A DNA stretch of 61,650 nt from contig NZ_CBQR020000140.1 of assembly GCF_000455485.1 (NCBI RefSeq), positions 1-61,650 on the forward strand, read 5' to 3'. The notes under the pieces were generated by a model. It saw only the letters and a program-made list of their open reading frames with translations, was not told the DNA's origin and did no database searches. Source of the stretch: Gorillibacterium massiliense (GTDB lineage Bacteria; Bacillota; Bacilli; Paenibacillales; NBRC-103111). This document shows, piece after piece, positions 52,827 through 61,440 of this stretch. The first letter of the stretch is position 1, and each line of letters begins with the position of its first letter. The position numbers were made by a program, and so were the translations under genes.

Positions 52827-53492
52827 ATGATAGTATCCGCTTCAGAGCAAGTCCGGGCAGAAGCTCCATCGTTTACGGAAGTCGTTCGCGGCCGCCATTC
52901 GGTACGGAGCTACGACAAGTCCGTCCGTTTGTCCCATGAGGAAATAAAGGAGATTCTTGCGGAAGCCGCTCTTGCCCCATCCTCGTCGAATATGCAGCCA
53001 TGGCGTTTTCTCGTGATCGAGACGGAGGAATTGAAAGCCAAGCTGCAACCTATCGCTAACAATCAATCCCAGGTATCCGAAGCAGCAGCTGTTATCGTCG
53101 TTTTGGGTGACAGGGAAGGATATCTGAAAGCGAATGAAATCTACGAGGAAACGATGAAGCAAGGATTCATGCCGGAGGATATCGCTAAATCCTTCGCGGA
53201 ACGCAGCATCGCGCTTTATGGCTCTTTGCCACAAGAGAGGCTCGACCGGATCGTTTACATCGATGGCGGTCTCGTTTCTCAACAGCTCATGCTCGTGGCC
53301 CGCGCTCATGGCTACGATACGGTGCCCATGGGTGGTTACGATGAAGCGCTGCTGAAGGAAGCCTTCAACATCAGCGATCGTTATCTCCCCGTTATGCTGA
53401 TTGCCCTGGGTAAAGCCGCTAAACCGGGCCGCCCGACGACGCGTCTCCCCATTGAGGACCTTGCCTTTTTTAACGAAATGCCGGCAAAATAA
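52827..53492 (+). CDS. Nitroreductase family protein
   Basis: 221 residues, typical size. FMN-binding start EVVRGRHSVRSYDKSVRLSH and LAPSSSNMQPWRF; C-terminal region IALGKAAKPGRPTTRLP. NAD(P)H-dependent reduction of nitro compounds or quinones in the cytoplasm. TAAGGAGGAG before ATG 52827. Single gene after an Rrf2 regulator. Confidence 0.92.
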   Translation: MIVSASEQVRAEAPSFTEVVRGRHSVRSYDKSVRLSHEEIKEILAEAALAPSSSNMQPWRFLVIETEELKAKLQPIANNQSQVSEAAAVIVVLGDREGYLKANEIYEETMKQGFMPEDIAKSFAERSIALYGSLPQERLDRIVYIDGGLVSQQLMLVARAHGYDTVPMGGYDEALLKEAFNISDRYLPVMLIALGKAAKPGRPTTRLPIEDLAFFNEMPAK

Positions 53493-53506
53493 GTCGACAC
53501 AACCGA

Positions 53507-53556
53507 AAGACTCCGGAGGTGAGCGGATCATCCGCTTGATTCCGGGGTCTTTTTTC
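53507..53556 (+). terminator. Intrinsic terminator after the nitroreductase gene
   Basis: AAGAC-T-CCGGA paired with TCCGG-G-GTCTT around an inner GCGGAT-CATCCGC stem, followed by TTTTTTC. Confidence 0.85.
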
Positions 53557-53688
53557 ATGCAAAAAAGGAAAGGGGGAGCTCAGGAGCGGAATATCGTGTA
53601 GAGTAACGCGTCAGAAAGCAGGTTTTGTCATTTTTATTAACCCGATTTGAAAAACAGTAAATTGACCGATCAGGGAGGAGCGCCTACT

Positions 53689-53730
53689 ATGAAAACAACG
53701 CCATTCAAGGAAAGTGGCGTATATCATTAA
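53689..53730 (+). other. 13-codon leader or interrupted N-terminus of the GH94 gene
   Basis: ATG 53689 sits behind the best ribosome site of the locus (AGGGAGGAG, 53672-53682) and encodes MKTTPFKESGVYH before TAA at 53728. That frame continues, in phase, as the GH94 protein. Either a nonsense/frameshift in the original N-terminus, or a short translated leader. Confidence 0.6.
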
Positions 53731-53763
53731 CCACGGCAATTATTGCCAGATGGGAGTTCGGTT

Positions 53764-56064
53764 ATGCGTTTCGGAGCTTTTCAAGAGAACGGTAAACGGT
53801 TTGTAATCACGACGCCAAAAACGCCTGCCCGTTGGTTCAATTATCTGTTCAACGATTCCTATTACACGGAAGTATCGCAAACGGGCCAAGGTCCGAGTAC
53901 GGCTTTTTATCCCAAGCATCGCGTCTATAATCGCGAAGGCTATAAGTATTTTTATTTATTGGACCATGATACCGGAGAAATCTGGTGTCCGGCTGTTCAA
54001 CCGCTGGGCAGTCCGGTTTCGGACTTTACGTGCAGCCATTCTCTAGGCTGGAGCGGGATTCATTCCGTCTCTTATGGAATCGATTTCACAGCAAGGATTT
54101 TCGTCCCTCGAGAAGGGATGCGCGAAGTATGGACGGTTACTATCAGCAATTTATCCGCTGTGCCTAGGCGGCTGTCGTTATTCTCGGTATTCTCTTTTGA
54201 AAACGGCGGGGTGATGGGCAGCCTCTGCCGCTTTGACGAAAAGGCTCAGGCGATCACCAGTTTCTCTTTTCCGTACCATGTGTTTTATGAGGACAAGGAG
54301 AAAAACGACAATCATGCCAATCTGGTTTACCTGTTTTCCGATCGGTCGGCGGATTCGTATGAATGCAGCGAGCAGCGATTCTTTGGTGGAGACGATACCC
54401 GCGTTTTGCCGCAAGCTGTCGAACGCGGCGGATGCGTGAGCGCCCAATCGGAGGGGGAAAACCCCGTCGGAGCCTTTGCTCACAGGTTCGAGCTTGCGCC
54501 AGGGCGGCAAGAAGCGGTAAATCTGGTGATGGGCTGCGCACGCACGACGGAAGAAGTCAGAGAGATTCGTGAGATTTTCCTGAGGCGGGGAGCGGACGAG
54601 CAACTGCGGGAAGTGGAGGATTTCTGGGCGGAGGTGGCCGGCGCTTTTACGGTCACAACGCCGGATGAATCCCTGAATGCTTTCATGAACTTCTGGCTGA
54701 AAAAGCAAATCGTCATGCAGACCCGCACGAACCGGATGTCCGTCTATTGTCCGATCCGCAATCAGCTTCAGGATGCGCTCGGCTATGCCATGATTGATCC
54801 CGAAGGGGCTTTTGGCTATATGACTTCCGTTCTGCAGCGGCAGGAGACAAGCGGTTTTATCCAGCAGTGGATCATGACCGACGGCTCGCCACCTCAGAAG
54901 CTTTGCTTGCTTACCCATAAAGACGGTCCCGTTTGGCTGATCATCTGCCTCATCGCTCTCATTCATCAGGCGGGAAATGCGAGCTGGCTGGACAAGCAGG
55001 TCGGTTTCAAAAACTCGCCGGAAACGGCAACCATCTATGAGCATTTGCTGATGGCCGTGCGCTATATGTCGGAAGATACCGGCGCTCACGGCTTGTGTTT
55101 GATGGGTCATGGAGACTGGAACGATCCGATCAACGGGCCGGGCCGGTTGGGCAGAGGCGAGTCGGCTTGGAGCACGATGGCGCTGAAGTATGGCATTTTG
55201 CAGCTTGTTCCCCTATGTCGTTTGCGCGGTGACGAGGAAAATGCGGTGAAGCTGGAGGAGATCGCAGATCGGCTGGACCAAGCAATTAACGGAACTTGCT
55301 GGGACGGAGCCTGGTATGTAGCTGGTTTTGATGACAACGGCGAGGCGTTTGGCACGGACCGAGATGAGGAAGGCAAGCTGTTTCTCAATACGCAAACGTG
55401 GGCGATCATGTGCGGTGCGGCACGAGAGGATCGGCTTGCCGTATGTTTGGCCGCCATGGATCGCTTGGATACACCTGCCGGTCCGCTGCTGCTGGCGCCT
55501 GCCTTTTCCGATTGGAATCCGAAATGGGGACGAATCAGTATCAAGCTGGCGGGGACGACGGAGAACGGCTCCGTGTACTGCCACGCCTCCATGTTCAAAT
55601 CTTTTGCAGATTGTCAGGCGGGGCGGGGGACGCAGGCTCTGCGGACGATCCTTCGGACTCTGCCGACCAATCCGGAAAATCCCCCGGAGCAAAACCTGCA
55701 GGTGCCGATTTTCCTGCCGAATTATTACTTCGGCCTGCAGGATTCCCCGAATTTCGGCCGCTCCAGTCATCACAACTCCACCGGTACGGTAGGATGGATG
55801 CTGTGGACGACGCTGGATTACGTGTTGGGCATCCGGGCAACGGTGGAAGGACTCGTAATCGATCCGTGCATTCCGGCAGAATGGAGGGAACACACGGTTT
55901 CTCGCGTCTTCCGTAAGGCTCGATACGAGATTCGGGTGCTCAACCCGGATGGCTTGGAGCGCGGAGCGGTGACCCTTATGGTAGACGGCAGCCCTTGGTA
56001 CGGGCTGCATCTCCCCTATGAAGAAGGCCGAATCTTCAACGTTGAAGCCATAATCCACCCGTAA
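53764..56064 (+). CDS. GH94 phosphorylase (cellobiose-phosphorylase-like)
   Basis: 766 residues. An N-terminal beta-sandwich starting MRFGAFQENGKRFVITTPKTP, which is where GH94 enzymes usually begin, and a catalytic (alpha/alpha)6 barrel with RNQLQDALGY and HGDWNDP (Asp451/Asp454), the motif carrying the family's general acid, and DSPNFGRSSHHNSTGT near the phosphate site. It phosphorolyses a beta-linked disaccharide to a sugar-1-phosphate; cellobiose, cellobionate, chitobiose and laminaribiose are all possible. Cytoplasmic. Start taken at ATG 53764 (GGGAG 7 bases upstream); TTG 53743 is in frame but has no site. See the in-frame stop at 53728. Confidence 0.88.
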   Translation: MRFGAFQENGKRFVITTPKTPARWFNYLFNDSYYTEVSQTGQGPSTAFYPKHRVYNREGYKYFYLLDHDTGEIWCPAVQPLGSPVSDFTCSHSLGWSGIHSVSYGIDFTARIFVPREGMREVWTVTISNLSAVPRRLSLFSVFSFENGGVMGSLCRFDEKAQAITSFSFPYHVFYEDKEKNDNHANLVYLFSDRSADSYECSEQRFFGGDDTRVLPQAVERGGCVSAQSEGENPVGAFAHRFELAPGRQEAVNLVMGCARTTEEVREIREIFLRRGADEQLREVEDFWAEVAGAFTVTTPDESLNAFMNFWLKKQIVMQTRTNRMSVYCPIRNQLQDALGYAMIDPEGAFGYMTSVLQRQETSGFIQQWIMTDGSPPQKLCLLTHKDGPVWLIICLIALIHQAGNASWLDKQVGFKNSPETATIYEHLLMAVRYMSEDTGAHGLCLMGHGDWNDPINGPGRLGRGESAWSTMALKYGILQLVPLCRLRGDEENAVKLEEIADRLDQAINGTCWDGAWYVAGFDDNGEAFGTDRDEEGKLFLNTQTWAIMCGAAREDRLAVCLAAMDRLDTPAGPLLLAPAFSDWNPKWGRISIKLAGTTENGSVYCHASMFKSFADCQAGRGTQALRTILRTLPTNPENPPEQNLQVPIFLPNYYFGLQDSPNFGRSSHHNSTGTVGWMLWTTLDYVLGIRATVEGLVIDPCIPAEWREHTVSRVFRKARYEIRVLNPDGLERGAVTLMVDGSPWYGLHLPYEEGRIFNVEAIIHP

Positions 56065-56087
56065 GAATGAGCGATACAAAAAGAAAG

Positions 56088-56123
56088 AAGGGCGTCCTGT
56101 TTGGAAACGGGACGTCCCTTTTT
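56088..56123. terminator. Bidirectional terminator between GH94 and LCP genes
   Basis: AAGGGCGTCC (56088-56097) pairs with GGACGTCCCTT (56110-56120) around one bulge, with A-runs and T-runs flanking. Confidence 0.85.
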
Positions 56124-56126
56124 GAA

Positions 56127-57626
56127 TTAGATGGATTCAGGATAAACCTCTTCCAATACCGTTTCCAATATCGTTTTCACATACGTTTGCAGTTCTTCTG
56201 GGGCGATGACCTCCAGGACACTTTTTCCATTCACGGATTGTTGCTGCAAGTTATCCATGGGTGGAAGCTGCGTGCTGCTGATGCTGTCAGGATCGATTTT
56301 CAAGCTGAATTGGGCCAGGTATAGTAGATCGTCGAGGCTGAAGTTTGTTTGAAAGCACGGCTTGATGGCGTTTATTATTCCCGGCAGATCCATGATTGTG
56401 GTATTCGTTATTATCTTTTGCGCTAGCGCATGCAACAAGTTTTGCTGCCGCTCTACCCGGGCAAAATCGCCCATGGCATCATGGCGGAATCGCACATATT
56501 GCAAAGCCGCCGCTCCGTCCAAATGCTGGTAGCCTTCTTCCAGTTGGATATCGTATTCGGGTAAGTCGTGAAAATCGACATAGTCCATGTCCTTTTCCAC
56601 TTCGAGGTCAATGCCTCCGAGCTTATCGATCAGATTAACGAATCCGTCAAAATCTGTATAGAGGTAATAAGGTATGGAGAGACCCGTCAAGTTTTCCGCC
56701 GTTTGGATAGTAAGATCGAAGTCCCCAGCGGCTATGGCTTCGCCGATAGTCCCCTGATATATACCAGGCATGTCCACATAGGTGTCACGGAGGATCGAGA
56801 ACAGATGGACTTGGTTCGTAGCAGGGGCAATGGATGCAACGATCATACTGTCCGAACTGGACAGAGGCGCGCTTTTCCTTGCATCGCCGCCTAACAGCAA
56901 AACGTTGAACGTTCCTATATTTTGTGCCTCAGGGGGACTTGCCGTCTGAGGGTCGGGCGTTTGCATAGCGATGGGGGGATAGGTAGTCGATGAAGCGCTA
57001 TCGAGAGATTTGGTAAAGTTGAAATAGTATATGAGGGCTACCAGCAGAAAACCTAAAAGATACGGTCCGATCATGATCAGGAGGACCAGAACGATATTGG
57101 TGCCTCCTTTCATGATGATTAAGTTATCTTGAACCTTTTCCTCAAGCCTGTTGGAACGGAGTCCGGCTATTTTTCTTTTGGCATGGTGAAGATACAGCTT
57201 GTTGGCAAGAACTCCCGTCGCGATCTTGGGGATGAGGATGAGCACCGGGATAAGAATGATATTCACATATAACGGTGTAATGACGCTGATCAGGAGAGCG
57301 ACAAACATAGACCAAGCTGAGACGATCAGTACGGAAAGAAGCGCGTAAAGATACATCTTCCGGTATAGCATCCAGTAAAAATCAAACAAAAAGGCCGGCC
57401 AATTCCACTCGCTGTTATTCTTCCATTTGTTCAGATAGAGAGCGGATTTCTTCCCGACAAAGAGTGCGAGATCCTTGTCGGATATTGTATTTTCCGCCAG
57501 ATTAGGGGCAGGGGGATTCGACGGCCGAATATATCCGGTTTGGCTGTTTGGCTTTACCGGCTCCCCGCATTTTCCGCAAAATCGTTGATTGTCCTGGATG
57601 AAAGATCCGCAATTCGTACAATACAT
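56127..57626 (-). CDS. LCP family protein with N-terminal zinc ribbon and DUF2628 region
   Basis: 499 residues. A zinc ribbon (CTNC...CGKC, residues 3-22), a linker, a DUF2628-like region (WNWPAFLFDFYWMLYRKMYLY) with membrane helices, a further helix near residue 190-215, then a LytR-CpsA-Psr domain (LLLGGDARKSAPLSSSDSMI, LFSILRDTYVDMPG, YVRFRHDAMGDFARVERQQ). LCP enzymes move undecaprenyl-linked teichoic or capsular polymers onto peptidoglycan outside the membrane; the ribbon would lie inside. GAAGGAG before ATG 57626. The combination is unusual compared with standard LCP proteins of one membrane helix. Confidence 0.88.
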   Translation of the reverse strand: MYCTNCGSFIQDNQRFCGKCGEPVKPNSQTGYIRPSNPPAPNLAENTISDKDLALFVGKKSALYLNKWKNNSEWNWPAFLFDFYWMLYRKMYLYALLSVLIVSAWSMFVALLISVITPLYVNIILIPVLILIPKIATGVLANKLYLHHAKRKIAGLRSNRLEEKVQDNLIIMKGGTNIVLVLLIMIGPYLLGFLLVALIYYFNFTKSLDSASSTTYPPIAMQTPDPQTASPPEAQNIGTFNVLLLGGDARKSAPLSSSDSMIVASIAPATNQVHLFSILRDTYVDMPGIYQGTIGEAIAAGDFDLTIQTAENLTGLSIPYYLYTDFDGFVNLIDKLGGIDLEVEKDMDYVDFHDLPEYDIQLEEGYQHLDGAAALQYVRFRHDAMGDFARVERQQNLLHALAQKIITNTTIMDLPGIINAIKPCFQTNFSLDDLLYLAQFSLKIDPDSISSTQLPPMDNLQQQSVNGKSVLEVIAPEELQTYVKTILETVLEEVYPESI

Positions 57627-57762
57627 GAAAGACTCCTTCGCTAATGGCATACGGTATTGAATATTGGCTATTTTAGCACTTTTTGTCGTTTACGGGTATA
57701 TGAACCTATGAAAAATTTACCGATTCCCGGCAGTCGTTCGTGTTCCTACTCATAGATGAGAT

Positions 57763-58908
57763 TTGAGCGAATATGATGTTGTATATATCTCTCTGGGGGC
57801 GATTGTCTTGGAGATGCTGATCATCGCTTTGTTCATGGGCACGTTTGCAGCGGGGTGGGTCTTATTTCGCAGGAATACCGTTCCTTCGCCGCCTCATGGC
57901 TTCAAGCCGTCGGGGCGGCTATCTGTCATTATCCCGGCAAGAAACGAAGAGGGTAATCTTCCGCATCTCCTCGCTTCGCTTCAGGCACAGAGCTTCAAAC
58001 CGGCGGAGGTTATCGTCGTGGACGATTGCTCCGAAGACCGCACCCGAGAGATTGCAGAGAGCTATGGCGTTAGAGTGATTGCCAACTCGACGTTACCGCC
58101 CGGCTGGACAGGAAAGAATTGGGCAGTTTGGAACGGTTATCTGCATGCTACTGGCGATCTATTCGCCTTCTTGGATGCGGATGTCCGACTCACTTCCCGT
58201 GCACTAGAGTATCTTTTGGCGGCGCGAGAACAGACGGGCGGGGTCATCTCAGTCGTCCCTTACCATCTGACGGTAAAACTATACGAAAAATTAGCACTTG
58301 TCCCCAATCTGCTAGGGCTGTTCGCTTTCACCTCTCCGATGGAGCATGCCAACCCCAATAAGGGACTTTACGGGTCCTGTATCCTTACCAAGAGGGAGGA
58401 CTATGAGAAGGCGAAAGGACATGAAGGCGTAAAAGCCGAGTTATTGGACGATTTGAACTTGGGTGCAAAATTCAGGGAAGCCGGCGTTCCCGTCACGAAT
58501 TTTATCGGGCGCCATACGGTAGCTTTTCGGATGTATCCCGGGGGAATCCGCAGCGAGATTCAAGGCTTCAGCAAAGGAGCGGTGCTCAGCACAAGCAAAC
58601 TGAGCGGGTGGACGACGCTGCTGGTAGCTATATGGCTGATCGGCTTGATCGGGGCGGAGGTAGGGCTTTTTCTGCTGGGCACATCCCTTGCACTGCCCCT
58701 AGCGTTCGGATATTTGCTGTACACGGTACAAATTTATTACTTCGTTGGCTATACCGGGCGGTTCGGGAAATGGTTTCCCGCCCTGCACATGTTGAGCACC
58801 GTTTTTTTTCTCTATATCATGCTTTATTCGATCTATCAGGTCCTGTTTTTTGGACGGGTCGCATGGAAGGGCAGGCATGTTGAGGTGGGGGGCCGGAAAA
58901 ATCGATGA
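57763..58908 (+). CDS. Family 2 glycosyltransferase, membrane-bound (CrtQ-like)
   Basis: 381 residues. One N-terminal helix, a GT-A domain (VIIPARNEEGNLPHLLASL, VVDDCSEDRT, the DxD-type motif FLDADVRL, acceptor region LLDDLNLGAKFREAG), then three or four C-terminal helices. Outline resembles 4,4'-diaponeurosporenoate glycosyltransferase CrtQ and other lipid glycosyltransferases. The start TTG 57763 has a weak site, so the real start could be slightly further in. Overlaps the PlsY-like gene (ATGA), suggesting a lipid acceptor. Confidence 0.85.
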   Translation: MSEYDVVYISLGAIVLEMLIIALFMGTFAAGWVLFRRNTVPSPPHGFKPSGRLSVIIPARNEEGNLPHLLASLQAQSFKPAEVIVVDDCSEDRTREIAESYGVRVIANSTLPPGWTGKNWAVWNGYLHATGDLFAFLDADVRLTSRALEYLLAAREQTGGVISVVPYHLTVKLYEKLALVPNLLGLFAFTSPMEHANPNKGLYGSCILTKREDYEKAKGHEGVKAELLDDLNLGAKFREAGVPVTNFIGRHTVAFRMYPGGIRSEIQGFSKGAVLSTSKLSGWTTLLVAIWLIGLIGAEVGLFLLGTSLALPLAFGYLLYTVQIYYFVGYTGRFGKWFPALHMLSTVFFLYIMLYSIYQVLFFGRVAWKGRHVEVGGRKNR

Positions 58909-59516
58909 TCCTTTTGTGGGCAATCCTCTGTTTTCTATCCGGTTCGCTTATGTTTTCCTACTGGATCGGCTTACTTGTTAAACAAAATTTACGGGAGCAT
59001 GGGGATGGAAACCCCGGAGCGCTGAATTTATGGAGGGCGGCGGGATATTCGTACGGTCTTACCGGTATTGCCCTTGATTTTTTGAAAGGGTATGCGCCTG
59101 TTTTTTGGTTAACCTATACGGAGACCTTATCCGGGTACGGCATCGTGCTTCCGGCGGCAGCCGCGATTATGGGCCACACATTCTCGCCTTTTATGAAAAG
59201 GCGCGGGGGCAAAGGAATCGCCGTAACCTTTGGGGTTTGGAGCGCATGGACAGGATTCGCGGCTTCCCTTGCTTATGCGGTCATCCTTGCTCTGCTCTTG
59301 GCTCTAGCCCGATGGTTCACCAAGGGCAAGCCGACTTCATCGGATGCGGATGGTTTTCAGGTGGTGTTTGGGATGCTGCTGCTGTCGGGTTATTTATTTT
59401 ACCGCGGGTACTCCGGCGCGATTTATCTTTTTTGGGGAATTAATCTCCTACTATTAGGCTATACGCATCGTAAGGAGCTGCTCCACTTCCTTACCTTTAC
59501 CTCACCGAACAGATAA
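58905..59516 (+). CDS. PlsY-family acyltransferase-like membrane protein
   Basis: 203 residues, multi-pass. The PlsY motifs are recognisable: GSLMFSYWIG, GDGNPGALNLWRAAG, DFLKG, and GHTFSPFMKRRGGKGIAVTFG. PlsY transfers acyl from acyl-phosphate to glycerol-3-phosphate. Differences such as GDGNPGALN for GSGNPGATN suggest a paralogue with another acceptor rather than the housekeeping enzyme. Coupled to the glycosyltransferase. Confidence 0.82.
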   Translation: MILLWAILCFLSGSLMFSYWIGLLVKQNLREHGDGNPGALNLWRAAGYSYGLTGIALDFLKGYAPVFWLTYTETLSGYGIVLPAAAAIMGHTFSPFMKRRGGKGIAVTFGVWSAWTGFAASLAYAVILALLLALARWFTKGKPTSSDADGFQVVFGMLLLSGYLFYRGYSGAIYLFWGINLLLLGYTHRKELLHFLTFTSPNR

Positions 59517-59529
59517 CCCTATGTTTAAG

Positions 59530-59558
59530 AAACCGCTTAAGCTTAAGCGGTTTTTATT
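59530..59558 (+). terminator. Intrinsic terminator after the GT2-PlsY operon
   Basis: A 24-bp perfect palindrome (59530-59553), AAACCGCTTAAG and its complement, ending in a TTTTTATTTT run. Confidence 0.85.
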
Positions 59559-59716
59559 TTGCCTATGCCATCCCCTTTGGTTGATTTTACAATGGATGAT
59601 TTCCGGTTAAAAAGGAATCTTAAGGACAAAGAGGATTCCATATTTGGGTGATTTCCAAAAATTACATTATACTTACCGCCTTGAAAGAGATAAAATGTTC
59701 ATATTGCCCAAATTTA

Positions 59717-59734
59717 TTGTGATATATTTCACAG
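59717..59734 (+). promoter_or_regulatory. Rex-like operator upstream of yjlC-ndh
   Basis: TTGTGATATATTTCACAG matches the Rex consensus TTGTGAANNNNTTCACAA at 12 of 14 fixed positions. It lies 30 bp upstream of the yjlC start. In B. subtilis the same operon is repressed by Rex, so this is probably the NADH/NAD+ switch. Confidence 0.75.
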
Positions 59735-59763
59735 ACAAAACATTTACTGGAGGAGGAACCTGC

Positions 59764-60207
59764 GTGTCTGAAACAACGGTTATCAATTCGGAACAGGGGA
59801 CGACAGCTGCAAGCCCAGTGAAGCCGGATGTCATGGAGCAACTGGCCAAACCGGAAGTGCAGCAAGCGCTCACCAGCCTGGTGGATCAACTGCCGAAGCT
59901 GACGGAGATGATGTCGGCTTTGACGAAGTGTTATGATTTTGCCCAACAAGTGGCGTCAGACAAAGTACTGATCCACGATACGGTCGAGGGGATCGCCGGG
60001 GTGGTCAAACCTCTTGGAGAGAAAGCGAAAAGCTATGCATCTGCAGCCATTGAAGCTAGCGATCGCGCGGCGAAGAGCGAAGCAACCTATAGCGCCTTCG
60101 GTTTGCTGAAAATGCTGAAAGACCCGGAACTGCAAAAAATGCTCCGCTTTACCCAAGCGTTCCTGAGTATTTTGGGCGAGAGAAACAGAACGGGGGGAGA
60201 GGCATGA
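59764..60207 (+). CDS. yjlC: DUF1641 protein (YjlC-like)
   Basis: 147 residues from GTG 59764 behind GGAGGAGG. Helical; VQQALTSLVDQLPKLTEMMS and SAFGLLKMLKDPELQKMLRF are the DUF1641 core. Always next to type II NADH dehydrogenase in Bacillus (yjlC-ndh), and its stop overlaps the ndh start here (ATGA). Role unknown; possibly helps NDH-2 attach to the membrane. Confidence 0.88.
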   Translation: MSETTVINSEQGTTAASPVKPDVMEQLAKPEVQQALTSLVDQLPKLTEMMSALTKCYDFAQQVASDKVLIHDTVEGIAGVVKPLGEKAKSYASAAIEASDRAAKSEATYSAFGLLKMLKDPELQKMLRFTQAFLSILGERNRTGGEA

Positions 60208-61382
60208 AAAAGGATATCCTGATTCTTGGTGCCGGCTACGGAGGCATTCTCAGCGCAATGTCGGCAAGAGAGCATTTATCCAACGCGGAAGCGAATATCA
60301 CCTTGGTCAACCGCACGAGCAATCATCAAATCATTACGGAACTGCACCGTCTTGCCGCAGGCAACGTGTCTGAAAAAGCCGTAGCTTTGCCAATCGATAA
60401 ATTGCTAAAAGATAAAGATGTGAACGTAGTTGTTGGTGAAGTCGCGACCATTGATGTAGAAGGCAAAAAAGTATCGCTAAAAAACGGTTCTTCCCAACGT
60501 TATGATGCTTTGGTTCTGGCCCTTGGCAGCGAAACTAACTATTTCGGCATCCCGGGCTTACAGGAAAACAGCTTGGTATTGAAATCCGTGGCGGATGCCA
60601 ATCGGATTTTTGCCCATGTGAGGGAGCGGATCAAAGCTTACGCCCAATCGAAAAATAAAGCGGACGCCACCTTTGTGATCGGCGGCGGCGGTTTGACCGG
60701 CGTGGAGCTTATAGGCGAGCTTGCGGATGAGCTTCCCGCTATCTGCAGCCAATATGGAGTCGATTATTCCGACATTTCTCTTAACTTGGTCGAAGCGATG
60801 GCGACGATTCTGCCCATGTTCTCGCCTGAGCTGATTCAGCGCGCGGTGACCAGTCTGGAAAAACGCGGCGTCGAGTTCCTGACCAGCCTGCCGATAACGG
60901 AAGTTAAGGGCAACGTGGTCACGCTGAAAGACGGTCGATCCATTACGGCTAACACCGTGGTTTGGACCGGCGGCGTACAGGGCAACGCTCTTGTCGCAAA
61001 CTGCGGCATCGAAGTGAATCGCGGCCGGGCGACGGTTAATGCCGGTCTGCAGTCTACAACGCATCCCGACGTTTTCCTGGCGGGCGACTGCGCCGTTGTA
61101 TTTGGACCGGACGGCCGTCCTTATCCGCCTACAGCACAGTTGGCGTGGCAGATGGGCGAGTTGGTCGGTGCGAATATCGCGGCTTATTTTAGAGGGGCGA
61201 AGCTGGCTGACTTTGCGCCGGTATTCTCCGGCACGCTGGCCAGCCTTGGCCGCAAAGACGGCATCGGCTCCGTCGGCGCTACGGGCATCGAGCTCCGCGG
61301 CGTTCCCGCATCCTTGATGAAGAAAGCGAGCAATGCCCGCTACTTGTCCCACATTCATGGCTTGTACACGATGGCTTACTAA
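60204..61382 (+). CDS. ndh: Type II NADH:quinone oxidoreductase
   Basis: 392 residues. FAD motif ILILGAGYGGILSAM, NADH-binding FVIGGGGLTGVELIGELADE, ADVFLAGDCAV-like C-terminal FAD site (HPDVFLAGDCAVVFGPDGRP) and PPTAQLAWQMGELVGANI. Single-subunit, non-proton-pumping dehydrogenase of the respiratory chain, bound to the inner face of the membrane. Coupled to yjlC and under a Rex-like site. Confidence 0.95.
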   Translation: MKKDILILGAGYGGILSAMSAREHLSNAEANITLVNRTSNHQIITELHRLAAGNVSEKAVALPIDKLLKDKDVNVVVGEVATIDVEGKKVSLKNGSSQRYDALVLALGSETNYFGIPGLQENSLVLKSVADANRIFAHVRERIKAYAQSKNKADATFVIGGGGLTGVELIGELADELPAICSQYGVDYSDISLNLVEAMATILPMFSPELIQRAVTSLEKRGVEFLTSLPITEVKGNVVTLKDGRSITANTVVWTGGVQGNALVANCGIEVNRGRATVNAGLQSTTHPDVFLAGDCAVVFGPDGRPYPPTAQLAWQMGELVGANIAAYFRGAKLADFAPVFSGTLASLGRKDGIGSVGATGIELRGVPASLMKKASNARYLSHIHGLYTMAY

Positions 61383-61408
61383 GGAAAAATGAACGATAGC
61401 GAGATGAG

Positions 61409-61440
61409 CCCAATCCTTAGTGGATTGGGTTCTTTTTTTG
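61409..61440 (+). terminator. Intrinsic terminator after ndh
   Basis: CCCAATCC (61409-61416) and GGATTGGG (61422-61429), loop TTAGT, followed by TTCTTTTTTT. Confidence 0.93.
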
